Shown: one piece after another, positions 1 to 7,959 of the stretch
How the letters are laid out: each line of letters begins with the position of its first letter
How positions within the stretch are numbered: the first letter of the stretch is position 1
Origin: IDS-8 sp035304285
GTDB lineage: Bacteria > Pseudomonadota > Gammaproteobacteria > Steroidobacterales > Woeseiaceae
DNA: 33,350 bases
Direction: 5' to 3'
NCBI GenBank assembly: GCA_035304285.1
Contig: DATGQI010000028.1
Coordinates: forward strand, 1-33,350
Notes under the pieces: model-generated
The model's input: the letters and a program-made list of their open reading frames with translations, nothing else
What the model was told of the DNA's origin: nothing
The model's database searches: none
Translations under genes and position numbers: made by a program

Positions 1-2750
1 ACCTGCACGGCGGTAACCTTGTACTCCGGACACTGCGTGGCCCAGTCGCTGTACTCCGTCGTGACCACGTTCGCGCCGGTTTCCGGATCGTGGAAGGTGG
101 TGTAGACGACGCCCGGCGGCACCCGCTCGGTCACCTTCGCCTCGAGCGTGATGTCGCCCTTGCGGCTCGACAGTGACACCCGGTCGCCGTTCTTGATGCC
201 GCGCAATTCCGCATCGGACGGATGGATCTCCAGCAGGTCCTCGTGATACCAGACGACATTGTCGGTGCGCCGCGTCTGGGCACCCACGTTGTACTGCGTG
301 AGGGTCCGACCCGTCGTCAGGATCAGGGGGAACTTGCGATTCGTCCGTTCGTCGGTCGGCACGTACGCCGTCTCGATGAACAACCCCTTCCCGCGGACGA
401 AATTGTCGATGTGCATGATCGGGGTGCCCATCGGCGCCTTCTCGTTGCACGGCCACTGCACGCTGCCGACCTCGTCCAGGAACCTGAAGGACACGCCGCT
501 GAAGGTCGGTGTGAGCGCGGCGATCTCGTCCATGATTTCCGCTTCGTTCCGGTAGTTCATCGGGTAGCCAAGCGCCTGTGCAAGCTCCTGCGTGATCAGC
601 CACTCTGCTTTTCCCTGCCGCGGCTTCATCACCGGGCGCACGCGATTAATGCGGCGTTCGGCGTTGATGAACGTGCCATCCTTCTCGAGGAACGACGTGC
701 CTGGCAGGAAGACATGCGCGAACTTCGCCGTCTCGTTCAGGAACAGGTCCTGCACGACGACACACTCGAGGCTGCCGAGCGCAGCTTCGACGTGCTTCGT
801 GTTGGGATCCGACTGGGCGATGTCCTCTCCCTGGATGTACATGCCCTTGTAGGTGCCGGCGATGGCGGCATCGAACATGTTGGGAATGCGGTAACCCGGC
901 TGAGGATCCAGCTCGACGCCCCACATTTTCTCGAACGAGCCGCGGACGGCATCGTCCGATACGGGCCGGTAGCCTGCCAGTTCGTGCGGGAACGAGCCCA
1001 TGTCGCAGGAGCCCTGCACGTTGTTCTGGCCGCGCAGCGGGTTCACGCCGCGCCCGGTAAAGCCGATGTTCCCGGTCGCCATTGCGAGATTCGCCATGCC
1101 CATGACCATGGTGGAGCCCTGGCTGTGTTCGGTTACGCCGAGGCCGTAATAGATGGCGCCGTTCTCCGCCTGGCCATACAGTCGCGCCGCGGCCCGGATG
1201 TCCTCCGCCGGCACGCCGCTGATCTTGCTGACAGCCTCCGGGGAATTCTCCGGCTTGAGGATGAATTCCTTCCACGCCGCGAACGCTTCCGTGTCGCAGC
1301 GCTCCGCGACGTAAGCTTCGTCGACCAGTCCCTCGGTGACGATGACGTGCGCGAACGCGTTGACCATCGGCACGTTGGTGCCGGGCAACAAGGGCAGGTG
1401 ATAGTCGGCCTTGATGCGCGGCGAACGAACCAGGCCGATCTTCCGCGGATCCAGGACGATGAGTTTCGCACCCTCGCGCAGCCTGCGTTTCATCTGCGAG
1501 GCAAATACAGGATGTGCTTCCGTCGGATTGGCCCCGATCACGACGATCACGTCGGCATCCATGACGCTGTCGAACGGCTGCGTTCCGGCCGAGGTGCCGA
1601 GCGTCTGCTTCAGACCGTAACCTGTCGGGGAATGACAGACCCTGGCGCAGGTGTCGACGTTGTTGTTGCCGAAGGCTGCGCGCACCAGTTTCTGCACGAT
1701 GAAGACTTCCTCATTGGTGCAGCGCGAGGACGTGATGCCGCCCACGGACTTGCGTCCGTACTTTTCCTGGATTTCCCTGAAGCGCCGGGCGCTGTACTGG
1801 ATCGCCTCCTCCCAGCTGACTTTCTGCCACGGGTCGTCGATGCTCTCGCGGATCATGGGATCGAGCACGCGCTCCTTGTGCGTCGAATAACCCCAGGCGA
1901 AGCGCCCCTTGACGCAGCTGTGGCCATGATTTGCCTGCCCGTCCTTGTACGGCGTCATGCGGACCACCTGGTCGCCCTTCATTTCCGCCTTGAACGAACA
2001 ACCGACGCCGCAATAGGCGCAGGTGGTCAGCACGCTGTGCTCCGGCTGGCCGTTCTCGATGATCGACTTTTCCATCAGTGTCGCGGTCGGGCAGGCCTGC
2101 ACGCAGGCGCCGCAGGACACGCATTCGGAATCGAGAAAGTTTTCCGCCATGCTGGCCGAGACCTTGGAGTCGAAGCCTCGCCCCTCGATCGTCAGCGCGA
2201 AAGTGCCCTGGACCTCGTCACAGGCGCGGACGCATCGCGAGCACACGATGCACTTGGTCGGGTCGAAGGTGAAATAGGGGTTGCTGTCGTCGATCGCCTC
2301 GAACAGGTGATTCTCGCCGTCGAAGCCGTAGCGAACCTCGCGCAAACCCACCGCGCCCGCCATGTCCTGCAGTTCGCAATCGCCATTGGCGGAGCAGGTC
2401 AGGCAATCGAGCGGGTGATCGGAGATGTAGAGTTCCATGACATTGCGGCGCAGCTTCGCGAGCGCGGGCGTCTGCGTCCTGATCTTCATGCCCGGCTCGA
2501 CCGGCGTGGTACAGGATGCCGGGTAGCCTTTCCGTCCCTCTATTTCCACCAGGCACAGCCGGCAGGAGCCGAAAGGCTTGAGGCTGTCCGTGGCGCACAG
2601 CTTCGGCACGTCGACGCCCGTCTCGCGGGCAGCACGAAGCACGGTGGTGCCCGCGCGGACCGTGGCTGGCATGCCATCGATTTCGACCGAAACCATTTCC
2701 GCCCGCGGACTCGCGGGGGTGCCGTAATCGGGCTCTTTCAAGAGACTCAT
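1..2750 (-). CDS. fdsA: NAD-dependent formate dehydrogenase, alpha (catalytic) subunit; 3' end beyond window
   Basis: This is the catalytic subunit of a cytoplasmic NAD-linked formate dehydrogenase, which oxidises formate to CO2 at a bis-pterin molybdenum or tungsten centre. The frame is open from ATG 2750 to the window edge (about 916 residues), so only the C-terminus is missing. In order I see a 2Fe-2S domain (C52, C63, C66, C80), a NuoG-like site (H112, C116, C119, C125), two 4Fe-4S motifs (C167/170/173/177 and C210/213/216/220) and the cluster motif heading the catalytic domain (C244, C247, C251, C279). The metal ligand is cysteine, C372 in CARVCHSP, with no in-frame TGA there, so it is not a selenoprotein. 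The ATG overlaps the fdsB stop (ATGA), implying translational coupling. The gene is confidently identified; Mo versus W cannot be decided from sequence. Confidence 0.95.
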   Translation of the reverse strand, partial: MSLLKEPDYGTPASPRAEMVSVEIDGMPATVRAGTTVLRAARETGVDVPKLCATDSLKPFGSCRLCLVEIEGRKGYPASCTTPVEPGMKIRTQTPALAKLRRNVMELYISDHPLDCLTCSANGDCELQDMAGAVGLREVRYGFDGENHLFEAIDDSNPYFTFDPTKCIVCSRCVRACDEVQGTFALTIEGRGFDSKVSASMAENFLDSECVSCGACVQACPTATLMEKSIIENGQPEHSVLTTCAYCGVGCSFKAEMKGDQVVRMTPYKDGQANHGHSCVKGRFAWGYSTHKERVLDPMIRESIDDPWQKVSWEEAIQYSARRFREIQEKYGRKSVGGITSSRCTNEEVFIVQKLVRAAFGNNNVDTCARVCHSPTGYGLKQTLGTSAGTQPFDSVMDADVIVVIGANPTEAHPVFASQMKRRLREGAKLIVLDPRKIGLVRSPRIKADYHLPLLPGTNVPMVNAFAHVIVTEGLVDEAYVAERCDTEAFAAWKEFILKPENSPEAVSKISGVPAEDIRAAARLYGQAENGAIYYGLGVTEHSQGSTMVMGMANLAMATGNIGFTGRGVNPLRGQNNVQGSCDMGSFPHELAGYRPVSDDAVRGSFEKMWGVELDPQPGYRIPNMFDAAIAGTYKGMYIQGEDIAQSDPNTKHVEAALGSLECVVVQDLFLNETAKFAHVFLPGTSFLEKDGTFINAERRINRVRPVMKPRQGKAEWLITQELAQALGYPMNYRNEAEIMDEIAALTPTFSGVSFRFLDEVGSVQWPCNEKAPMGTPIMHIDNFVRGKGLFIETAYVPTDERTNRKFPLILTTGRTLTQYNVGAQTRRTDNVVWYHEDLLEIHPSDAELRGIKNGDRVSLSSRKGDITLEAKVTERVPPGVVYTTFHDPETGANVVTTEYSDWATQCPEYKVTAVQ

Positions 2751-4321
2751 TTGCTCACTCCTTCTTGAGCTTGGACAACAGAATCGCCCGCGAAATCCTT
2801 CGGAAAATACTTGACGGCGCTCCTGACCGGAAACGGCGTCAGGCCGCCCATTGCACACAGCGACCCGTCTACCATCGTGTCGCATAATTCCTTGAGGAGC
2901 GCCATGTTGGTGGCGCGATCCTCGTTCGCGATGATTCGGTCGATCACCTCCACGCCGCGCACCGAGCCAATGCGGCAGGGCGTGCACTTGCCGCAGGACT
3001 CGACCGCGCAGAATTCCATGGCGAAACGCGCCTGCTGCGCCATGTCGACCTGGTCATCGAACACTACCACTCCGCCGTGGCCGATCAAGCCGCTCTTCTC
3101 CGAGAACGCCTCGTAGTCGAGAGGCGTATCGAGCAGCTCCGCCGGGAAATAGGAACCAAGCGGCCCGCCTACCTGCACCGCGCGCAAATCCCGGCCGGTG
3201 AAGGTTCCGCCGCCCCAGTCTTCGATGAGTTCGCGCAGGGTCAGGCCGAACGCTTTTTCCACGAGGCCGCCGCGCCTGATGTTGCCGGCGAGCTGGAACG
3301 CCAGCGTGCCCTTCGAGCGCCCGGTGCCGAGTGCCGCGTAGGCATCGCCGCCGCGGGCGATGATTTCCGGAACCGAGGCGAGCGTAATGACGTTGTTCAC
3401 GACCGTCGGCTTGCCGAACAGCCCCTGGAGCGCCGGCAACGGCGGCTTGTAGCGGATGAGGCCGGCTTTACCCTCCAGGCTCTCGAGCATGGCGGTCTCC
3501 TCACCGCAGACGTAGGAGCCTGCGCCTATGTGGAGGTCGATGTCGAAATCAACGCCGGAGCCCATGATGTTCGTCCCCAGCCAGCCGCGCTCGCGCGCTG
3601 CCGCGAGCGCCTTCGAAAACACGACGCGAGTCAGCGGGTATTCGGATCGCAGGTAGACGTAACCGCGGGTGGCGCCGACGGCAACCGCCGCGATGAGCAT
3701 TCCTTCGATCAGCGTAAAGGGATCTCCCTCCATCAACATGCGGTCGGAAAAGGTTCCGCTGTCGCCTTCGTCCGCGTTGCAGGCGATGTACTTCTGGTCC
3801 GCGACCGCTTCCGCGACGGTCTTCCACTTGATGCCGGTGGGAAAGCCGGCGCCGCCGCGGCCGCGAAGGCCCGAGGTGCTGACTTCGGCCAGCACGCCGG
3901 CAGAGCCTGCTTGCAGCGCTTTTTCGAAGCCGGCAAAACCGCCGTTAGCGCGGTACTCCTCTATCGAGAGCGGATCGATCAACCCGCAGCGCCGGAACGT
4001 CCAGCGATCCTGGTTGCGAAGCCAGGGTATATCGGCGGTGTTCCCTACTTTGAGCGGGTGTTCACCGCCCGTTAAGAAACCGGCTTCGAAAAGGCTGGCA
4101 ACGTTTTCCGGTGCGACTTTGCCATAAGCGATGCGCTCGCCGTCCACCACCACTTCGACCAACGGCTCGAGCCAGGTCATGCCCCAGGAGCCGTTCCGCT
4201 TCAGATCGATCTCGATGTTGCGCGCGGCGGCCGAGGACACGATTTCGGCCGCGACCTTGTCCGCTCCAAGGGACACGGCGGACGTCTCGCGCGGAACGAA
4301 CACTGTGATGCTTCCGGCCAT
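2747..4321 (-). CDS. fdsB: NAD-dependent formate dehydrogenase, beta (FMN/NAD-binding) subunit
   Basis: This 524-aa diaphorase subunit is homologous to NuoF. It takes electrons from the FdsA iron-sulfur chain through FMN to NAD+. The glycine-rich FMN/NADH loop GLRGRGGAGFPTG lies near residues 151-163. The second NuoF block (GAGSYVCGEETAML) is near 267-280. The 4Fe-4S ligands are C443, C446 and C449 in ESCGKCTPCRIG, with C489 as the fourth. The first ~120 residues resemble the thioredoxin-like extension of FdsB proteins and lack a CxxC cluster. I chose ATG 4321 because it lies 4 bases after the fdsG stop. An in-frame start further upstream (4381) would overlap fdsG by 56 bases and adds sequence that does not look like the family. 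It overlaps fdsA by 4 bases. Confidence 0.95.
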   Translation of the reverse strand: MAGSITVFVPRETSAVSLGADKVAAEIVSSAAARNIEIDLKRNGSWGMTWLEPLVEVVVDGERIAYGKVAPENVASLFEAGFLTGGEHPLKVGNTADIPWLRNQDRWTFRRCGLIDPLSIEEYRANGGFAGFEKALQAGSAGVLAEVSTSGLRGRGGAGFPTGIKWKTVAEAVADQKYIACNADEGDSGTFSDRMLMEGDPFTLIEGMLIAAVAVGATRGYVYLRSEYPLTRVVFSKALAAARERGWLGTNIMGSGVDFDIDLHIGAGSYVCGEETAMLESLEGKAGLIRYKPPLPALQGLFGKPTVVNNVITLASVPEIIARGGDAYAALGTGRSKGTLAFQLAGNIRRGGLVEKAFGLTLRELIEDWGGGTFTGRDLRAVQVGGPLGSYFPAELLDTPLDYEAFSEKSGLIGHGGVVVFDDQVDMAQQARFAMEFCAVESCGKCTPCRIGSVRGVEVIDRIIANEDRATNMALLKELCDTMVDGSLCAMGGLTPFPVRSAVKYFPKDFAGDSVVQAQEGVSK

Positions 4322-4325
4322 GGCT

Positions 4326-4793
4326 TCAGTGCTCCCGGCCGGCCAGCAGCTGGTCGAGTCTTTTGCTGTCGACGCGGCCATAGACGTTGTTGTCGATCAT
4401 GACGGCCGGGGAGCAGGCGCAGTTGCCGAGGCAATACACCGGCTCCAGCGTCACTTCCCCGTCGGAAGTCGTGTTGTTCAGCGGTATGCCGATGGTCTTC
4501 TCGGCGTGCGCCGTCAGTTCGCGGCTGCCCATCGACTGGCAGGCTTCCGCCTGGCAGATCTTGACTACCGTGCGCCCCGGCGGTGCGGTGCGGAAATCGT
4601 GATAGAAGCTCACCACCCCGTGCAGGTCTGCGCGGGAAATATTCAGCTCGTCCGCGATCTGGCGAAGCGCGGCCTCATGCAGGTAGGAGTAACGATCGAT
4701 GAAGGCATGAAGAATCTGCACCAGCAGTTCCGGCCGGGCGCCGTAACTGTTGATGATTTCTGTTCCTATCGCTGGGTCGTAAGTTTTTGGCAT
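4326..4793 (-). CDS. fdsG: NAD-dependent formate dehydrogenase, gamma subunit (NuoE-like 2Fe-2S protein)
   Basis: This 155-aa protein has the NuoE/FdsG architecture: a helical N-terminus and a thioredoxin-like 2Fe-2S domain. The four cluster cysteines are C80 and C85 (CQAEAC) and C121 and C125 (CLGNC). It is the small electron-transfer subunit that pairs with FdsB. I preferred ATG 4793, giving a start MPKTYDPAIG. An in-frame TTG at 4802 would add only three residues, and neither start has a clear Shine-Dalgarno sequence. It is the first structural subunit of the operon and lies 52 bases downstream of fdhD, separated from it by a strong inverted repeat. Confidence 0.93.
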   Translation of the reverse strand: MPKTYDPAIGTEIINSYGARPELLVQILHAFIDRYSYLHEAALRQIADELNISRADLHGVVSFYHDFRTAPPGRTVVKICQAEACQSMGSRELTAHAEKTIGIPLNNTTSDGEVTLEPVYCLGNCACSPAVMIDNNVYGRVDSKRLDQLLAGREH

Positions 4794-4832
4794 GTTGTGC
4801 AAGGTTCGCGTGATATGGAATGTGCGGGAACG

Positions 4833-4856
4833 GCCTGGCCTGAGGTCAGGCCAGGC
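4833..4856 (-). promoter_or_regulatory. Perfect 11-bp inverted repeat between fdhD and fdsG
   Basis: The left arm GCCTGGCCTGA (4833-4843) and right arm TCAGGCCAGGC (4846-4856) are exact reverse complements with a 2-base centre. The repeat covers the fdhD stop codon (4846-4848). There is no T-run on either side, so it is not a standard intrinsic terminator. It could be a processing or attenuation hairpin that sets fdhD apart from the structural genes, or a protein-binding site. Confidence 0.6.
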
Positions 4857-5688
4857 GTTCTTCGCGGGAATAGATATTGAAGTTACCGCGGCGCAGGAAG
4901 CCCACCAGCGTCATGTCGAATTCCCTCGCCAGGCTCACCGCAAGGCTCGACGGCGCGCCGACGGCTGCGAGCAGGGGAAAACCGGCTACCAGCGCTTTTT
5001 GCATCAGCTCGAAACTGGCTCGTCCCGACACCAGGAGCCCCATTTCCTGTGCCGGCAACTGGTTCGCCTTCAGCAAGGCGCCCACTATCTTGTCCACCGC
5101 ATTGTGCCGTCCTACATCTTCCCTGACGAGGCTGATGTCACCATCTGGGGTAAAGGCGGCGGCGGCATGCAGTCCCCCGGTCGTTGCGAAAACCTCCTGC
5201 TTCACTCGCAGTTTGTCCGGCAGTTGAACGATCACCTCCCGGTCGAATGTCGTTGTGTTGCTGGTCATTGGCTGCTGGCCGCTGACACGCAACGCGTCGA
5301 GCGATGATTTGCCGCAGACACCGCAGCTCGAGGTCGTGTAGAAGTGGCGCTCGAGACGGGTAAGGTCGACATGGGCGCCGGGATTTAGTTCGATCCGGAT
5401 GACGTTCCTGTAGCCGGTGTCCGGCGCTTCCGGTCCGCAATGCATGGCGGACGAAACCTGTTCCAGGCTGGTGATAATGCCCTCGGTAAACAGGAACCCC
5501 AGCGCAAGTTCTTCATCGTTCCCCGGCGTGCGCATCGTGATGGAGATGCTCTTCGCCGCGGAATCTTCTGCCGAGGGTGCGCACAACTGGATTTCAAGCG
5601 GTTCCTCAACGGCAACGCTGTCGCTTTGTGACACCTGGTCCGGCCCGTGGACCTTGCTGACATCGATGGCGAGGCTTCCGCCTGGCAT
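4846..5688 (-). CDS. fdhD: Formate dehydrogenase accessory sulfurtransferase FdhD
   Basis: FdhD carries sulfur from a cysteine desulfurase to the bis-pterin metal cofactor, which formate dehydrogenases need for activity. The 280-aa protein has the family features: the early block VEEPLEIQL, NDEELALGFLFTEGI near residues 58-71, and the persulfide-carrying CxxC (C122 and C125) in TSSCGVCGKSSLDAL. The late block REDVGRHNAVDKI is also typical. Gene and target enzyme are adjacent and co-directional, with fdhD transcribed first. The ATG at 5688 follows an AAAGG-type ribosome binding site about 10 bases upstream, and a TATAAT lies about 30 bases further up. Confidence 0.95.
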   Translation of the reverse strand: MPGGSLAIDVSKVHGPDQVSQSDSVAVEEPLEIQLCAPSAEDSAAKSISITMRTPGNDEELALGFLFTEGIITSLEQVSSAMHCGPEAPDTGYRNVIRIELNPGAHVDLTRLERHFYTTSSCGVCGKSSLDALRVSGQQPMTSNTTTFDREVIVQLPDKLRVKQEVFATTGGLHAAAAFTPDGDISLVREDVGRHNAVDKIVGALLKANQLPAQEMGLLVSGRASFELMQKALVAGFPLLAAVGAPSSLAVSLAREFDMTLVGFLRRGNFNIYSREERLA

Positions 5689-5717
5689 GACCGCTACCTT
5701 TACTTGCAGGGCCGCGC

Positions 5718-5723
5718 ATTATA
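5718..5723 (-). promoter_or_regulatory. -10-like TATAAT ahead of fdhD-fdsGBA
   Basis: The plus strand reads ATTATA, so the minus strand carries a perfect TATAAT 29 bases before the fdhD ATG. I see no good -35 hexamer 16-18 bases further upstream, where the REP-like repeat begins. An activator could compensate. It is a candidate only. Confidence 0.45.
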
Positions 5724-5738
5724 CCTCAAGGGGACTTG

Positions 5739-5800
5739 CAGGAGCCCGCCGGGCGGGCGGGATCGAGGTCTGCGAACCAGCCTGCATGGCAGGCTCCTAC
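5739..5800. repeat. REP-like pair, head to head (BIME-like)
   Basis: Two imperfect copies of one palindromic unit face each other. The forward copy begins CAGGAGCCCGCCGGGCGGGC at 5739. The reverse copy, read on the minus strand from 5800, begins GTAGGAGCCTGCCATGCAGG. Each has a GGAG head, a GC-rich stem of 5 or more bp and a TCG-type tail. The pair fills the gap between fdhD and the peptidase gene. Similar units occur at 8893-8959, 10194-10220 and 24400-24467. Confidence 0.75.
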
Positions 5801-5811
5801 GGGTGTGTCGG

Positions 5812-7329
5812 CTATCGCGAACCGGCGGCGCCTGCTCTTCGCGCAGCGGCTTTGCGTCCCGCCAGCTGCTCGCCGTGGCCGGCCTCGGCGCTGTCGGCCC
5901 GCGTGATCGCGGTGCGGATATGCTGCAGCTCGCCGCCGCGCCGGACTCTGACCTTGTCGTCGGATACGGCGAGCCCCAGTCGCCCGAACACCGGTCGCGT
6001 GTCGGGAAATCCCGCGGTATCGGCATAGCGCCGGTACAAGGGCATAAAGACAGGCGTGCCCGCGAGCTTGTCGAGGGTCTCGAACAGTTCCGGGCCGCTC
6101 CAGGCCCTTTGGGACGGAAGGCAGCAGAACTGCAGCCGTTCCATGACGTCGTCGAGCGTCTGCGAACCGCCTGAGCGTTCGCGCAGCGTGACATCCGCCA
6201 GCAATGCGATCGCCGCACCGCTCCAGTAGATCTTCATACGCCCGTTGCGCATGCCGCGCGCCGTTGCCTCGTTCGGCGAAAGTTCGGGACGGGACTGCCG
6301 CCCGCGCTCCAGCCCGTCGTAAAGCTTCTGCCAGGCCTCGAGGGGCTCATAGGTGCCGGAGCGCGCCAGGAGAACGTTCTGGTAGTACTGCGCGAACCCC
6401 TCGGATATCCAGCGATGGGCCGGCGTTACGTACGGCAGCATCAGGTGACTGAACTCGTGTGTCGCGGTCCAGTCCTGCAAGTACGCCTCCAGCGGCTGGC
6501 CGCGATCGACGTACAGCTCGATGGCCTCCCCGCCGTCTCGTGCGACCCTGCCGAAGGGGACGGCGCTCGAGCTACGCCGCGACTCATCGACAGGCAGCAC
6601 GACTACCTGCGGTGACGGATTCGGGAAGCGCCCGTACGCCAGGCTGACGTCGGTTGCTGTGCGGCGCAGCCACTCGAAGATAAAATTGCTGTCCACCAGG
6701 TCGCTCTCGTCGCTGCGGGTGCGCGGCACGCTGACGCGGAGCATCGCGCCGGGCACGGCGATCTCACGATAGTCGAAGCGGCCGAACACCGCCGGCGCGT
6801 TCGAACTCTCGGGGGAACTGCTCAAGCGATACGTGTTCGGCTCGCGCTCGTCCCGGGGCCATGGCACCGCGACCTGCAGGCCCTCCGGAAGATCGAAACG
6901 GATGTCGATCGATTCGCCGAACGCCAAGGTGGGGCGCCACAGCCACAGCGACGGAGAGACCACGATGTTCCCGGCCGCCAGTAAACGGTCGCGGTCAGTG
7001 CTGCGCGCGGCACCCTGGAGGTCCACGGTATAGCTCATACAGCGGATGCCGCCCGCCGGCAGCATCATGCGCTGGTTGCGCAGGCGTATCAGTTTTGAAC
7101 TGTCGCAATCGCGAACGTCGGCGAGATATTCCCCGGCGTCGTGCGATCTCGCGTTCACGGTGTCGACTGAGGAACTAAAGCGCGCCTCGACGGCCATCCT
7201 GTCAAGCGCGGGATCGATCGTTATTCGATATCGGTGGGGGTATTGATGCGGCTCCGCAGCGTGAGCGGCGCTGACGATGCAAAGCGTCAGCAGCAGCACG
7301 CGCGCTAGAACCAGGCAACTCGAAGGCAT
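5812..7329 (-). CDS. Predicted exported gluzincin metallopeptidase
   Basis: The 505-aa product starts with a typical signal peptide (residues 1-25, cleavage after AAHA). It carries HEFSH at residues 291-295 and a second glutamate in WISEGFAQY (E310). This HExxH-plus-distant-Glu arrangement fits a gluzincin zinc peptidase related to the M1/M61 group. The N-terminal ~200 residues look like a beta-rich domain. I cannot name the family or substrate. I chose ATG 7329 because it places the signal peptide at the terminus; the reading frame extends 22 codons upstream without sense as a leader. Substrate processing in the periplasm is an inference. Its stop lies 12 bases from the REP-like pair. Confidence 0.75.
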   Translation of the reverse strand: MPSSCLVLARVLLLTLCIVSAAHAAEPHQYPHRYRITIDPALDRMAVEARFSSSVDTVNARSHDAGEYLADVRDCDSSKLIRLRNQRMMLPAGGIRCMSYTVDLQGAARSTDRDRLLAAGNIVVSPSLWLWRPTLAFGESIDIRFDLPEGLQVAVPWPRDEREPNTYRLSSSPESSNAPAVFGRFDYREIAVPGAMLRVSVPRTRSDESDLVDSNFIFEWLRRTATDVSLAYGRFPNPSPQVVVLPVDESRRSSSAVPFGRVARDGGEAIELYVDRGQPLEAYLQDWTATHEFSHLMLPYVTPAHRWISEGFAQYYQNVLLARSGTYEPLEAWQKLYDGLERGRQSRPELSPNEATARGMRNGRMKIYWSGAAIALLADVTLRERSGGSQTLDDVMERLQFCCLPSQRAWSGPELFETLDKLAGTPVFMPLYRRYADTAGFPDTRPVFGRLGLAVSDDKVRVRRGGELQHIRTAITRADSAEAGHGEQLAGRKAAARRAGAAGSR

Positions 7330-7439
7330 GGGAGGATTATGCGGAACGTCCGCGACGATGAAATGAGGGAGGCCGCCGGGTGTGACTACCCTCACATTCG
7401 CCTGGAAAAAAGGTGCTCCAGTGCATACTTTTCGATATT

Positions 7440-7468
7440 GACCGCCGGCGGTCGCCCGTCAGCGGGCG
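7440..7468. promoter_or_regulatory. 14-bp palindrome followed by a 6-bp hairpin upstream of the HiPIP gene
   Basis: GACCGCCGGCGGTC (7440-7453) is a perfect palindrome. It is followed directly by CGCCCG, TCAG, CGGGCG (7453-7468), a 6-bp stem with a 4-base loop and only TTT after it. The location, ahead of a -10-like box, suggests an operator or leader structure. A weak terminator is the alternative. Confidence 0.4.
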
Positions 7469-7494
7469 TTTAGCTTCCGTTCAGCCATTTCCGG

Positions 7495-7500
7495 TACAAT
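7495..7500 (+). promoter_or_regulatory. -10-like TACAAT ahead of the HiPIP gene
   Basis: TACAAT lies 60 bases upstream of the TTG start. No convincing -35 is visible at 16-18 bases, so this is only a candidate. Confidence 0.3.
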
Positions 7501-7548
7501 CACTCGTCAGGTAAGGTAGTGAAATCCGGCCGACGCGCCCATATAGTG

Positions 7549-7554
7549 AAGGAG
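7549..7554 (+). promoter_or_regulatory. Shine-Dalgarno AAGGAG that fixes a TTG start
   Basis: AAGGAG stands 6 bases before TTG 7561. The in-frame GTG at 7519 has no comparable site and would push the twin-arginine motif away from the N-terminus. Confidence 0.8.
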
Positions 7555-7560
7555 ACTCCC

Positions 7561-7878
7561 TTGAGTAAGATCGCGAGAAGGCAGTTCATACAGTTATCGG
7601 CCGTTGCGGCCGCAGCCTGTTTCGCTCGTCCCCGTGATGCGGAAGCGCAGGATCTGGTGCAGATATCGGAGGACGACCCGGTCGCGCAATCGCTGAAGTA
7701 CACGCACGACGCGAGCACCGTTGACGCCGCGACCCGGCCTAATCCGGCTCCGGACCAGACCTGCGATAACTGCGCGCTGATCCAGGGTGAAGAGGGCGAA
7801 TGGCGCCCCTGCCAGATCTTCCCCGGCAAGCTGGTCAACGAAAAGGGCTGGTGCTCCGTGTGGGCGCCTAAAGCCTGA
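7561..7878 (+). CDS. High-potential iron-sulfur protein (HiPIP), Tat-exported, TTG start
   Basis: HiPIPs are small periplasmic electron carriers with a single high-potential 4Fe-4S cubane. The 105-aa precursor begins with a twin-arginine signal (ARRQFIQLSAVAAAA, residues 5-19), matching export of a folded, cofactor-loaded protein. The mature part is about 75 residues and holds the four cluster cysteines C68, C71, C84 and C98 in the family spacing (CDNC, WRPC, GWCSVWAPKA at the end). The start is TTG 7561, decided by the AAGGAG six bases before it. The next gene, 81 bases downstream, is a persulfide-dioxygenase-like enzyme, so a role in electron transfer from sulfur oxidation is possible but inferred. 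Confidence 0.92.
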   Translation: MSKIARRQFIQLSAVAAAACFARPRDAEAQDLVQISEDDPVAQSLKYTHDASTVDAATRPNPAPDQTCDNCALIQGEEGEWRPCQIFPGKLVNEKGWCSVWAPKA

Positions 7879-7959
7879 TCGCGCTCCGGCCGGTCGAGCT
7901 GGCGCTCCAATGAGCTCATGCCGGTTCCCTGAAGCCCAACGGGGCGTGGGAATGGCAGC

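Noticed and set aside
370..1640. Selenocysteine-type formate dehydrogenase
   Set aside because: The metal ligand position (residue 372) is a TGT cysteine codon and no in-frame TGA occurs in the visible gene.
222..2768. 848-codon open frame on the plus strand
   Set aside because: It is exactly antisense to fdsA, whose minus-strand frame carries all expected iron-sulfur and metal-binding motifs. The antisense translation shows no family pattern and is very rich in Arg and His, as expected from antisense of a GC-rich gene.
3077..4075. 332-codon plus-strand frame opposite fdsB
   Set aside because: It is antisense to clearly recognisable NuoF-like motifs and has no recognisable content.
7453..7471. 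Hairpin as an intrinsic terminator
   Set aside because: The stem is followed by only three T residues and no gene on the plus strand ends upstream of it, so I keep it as a possible regulatory structure.
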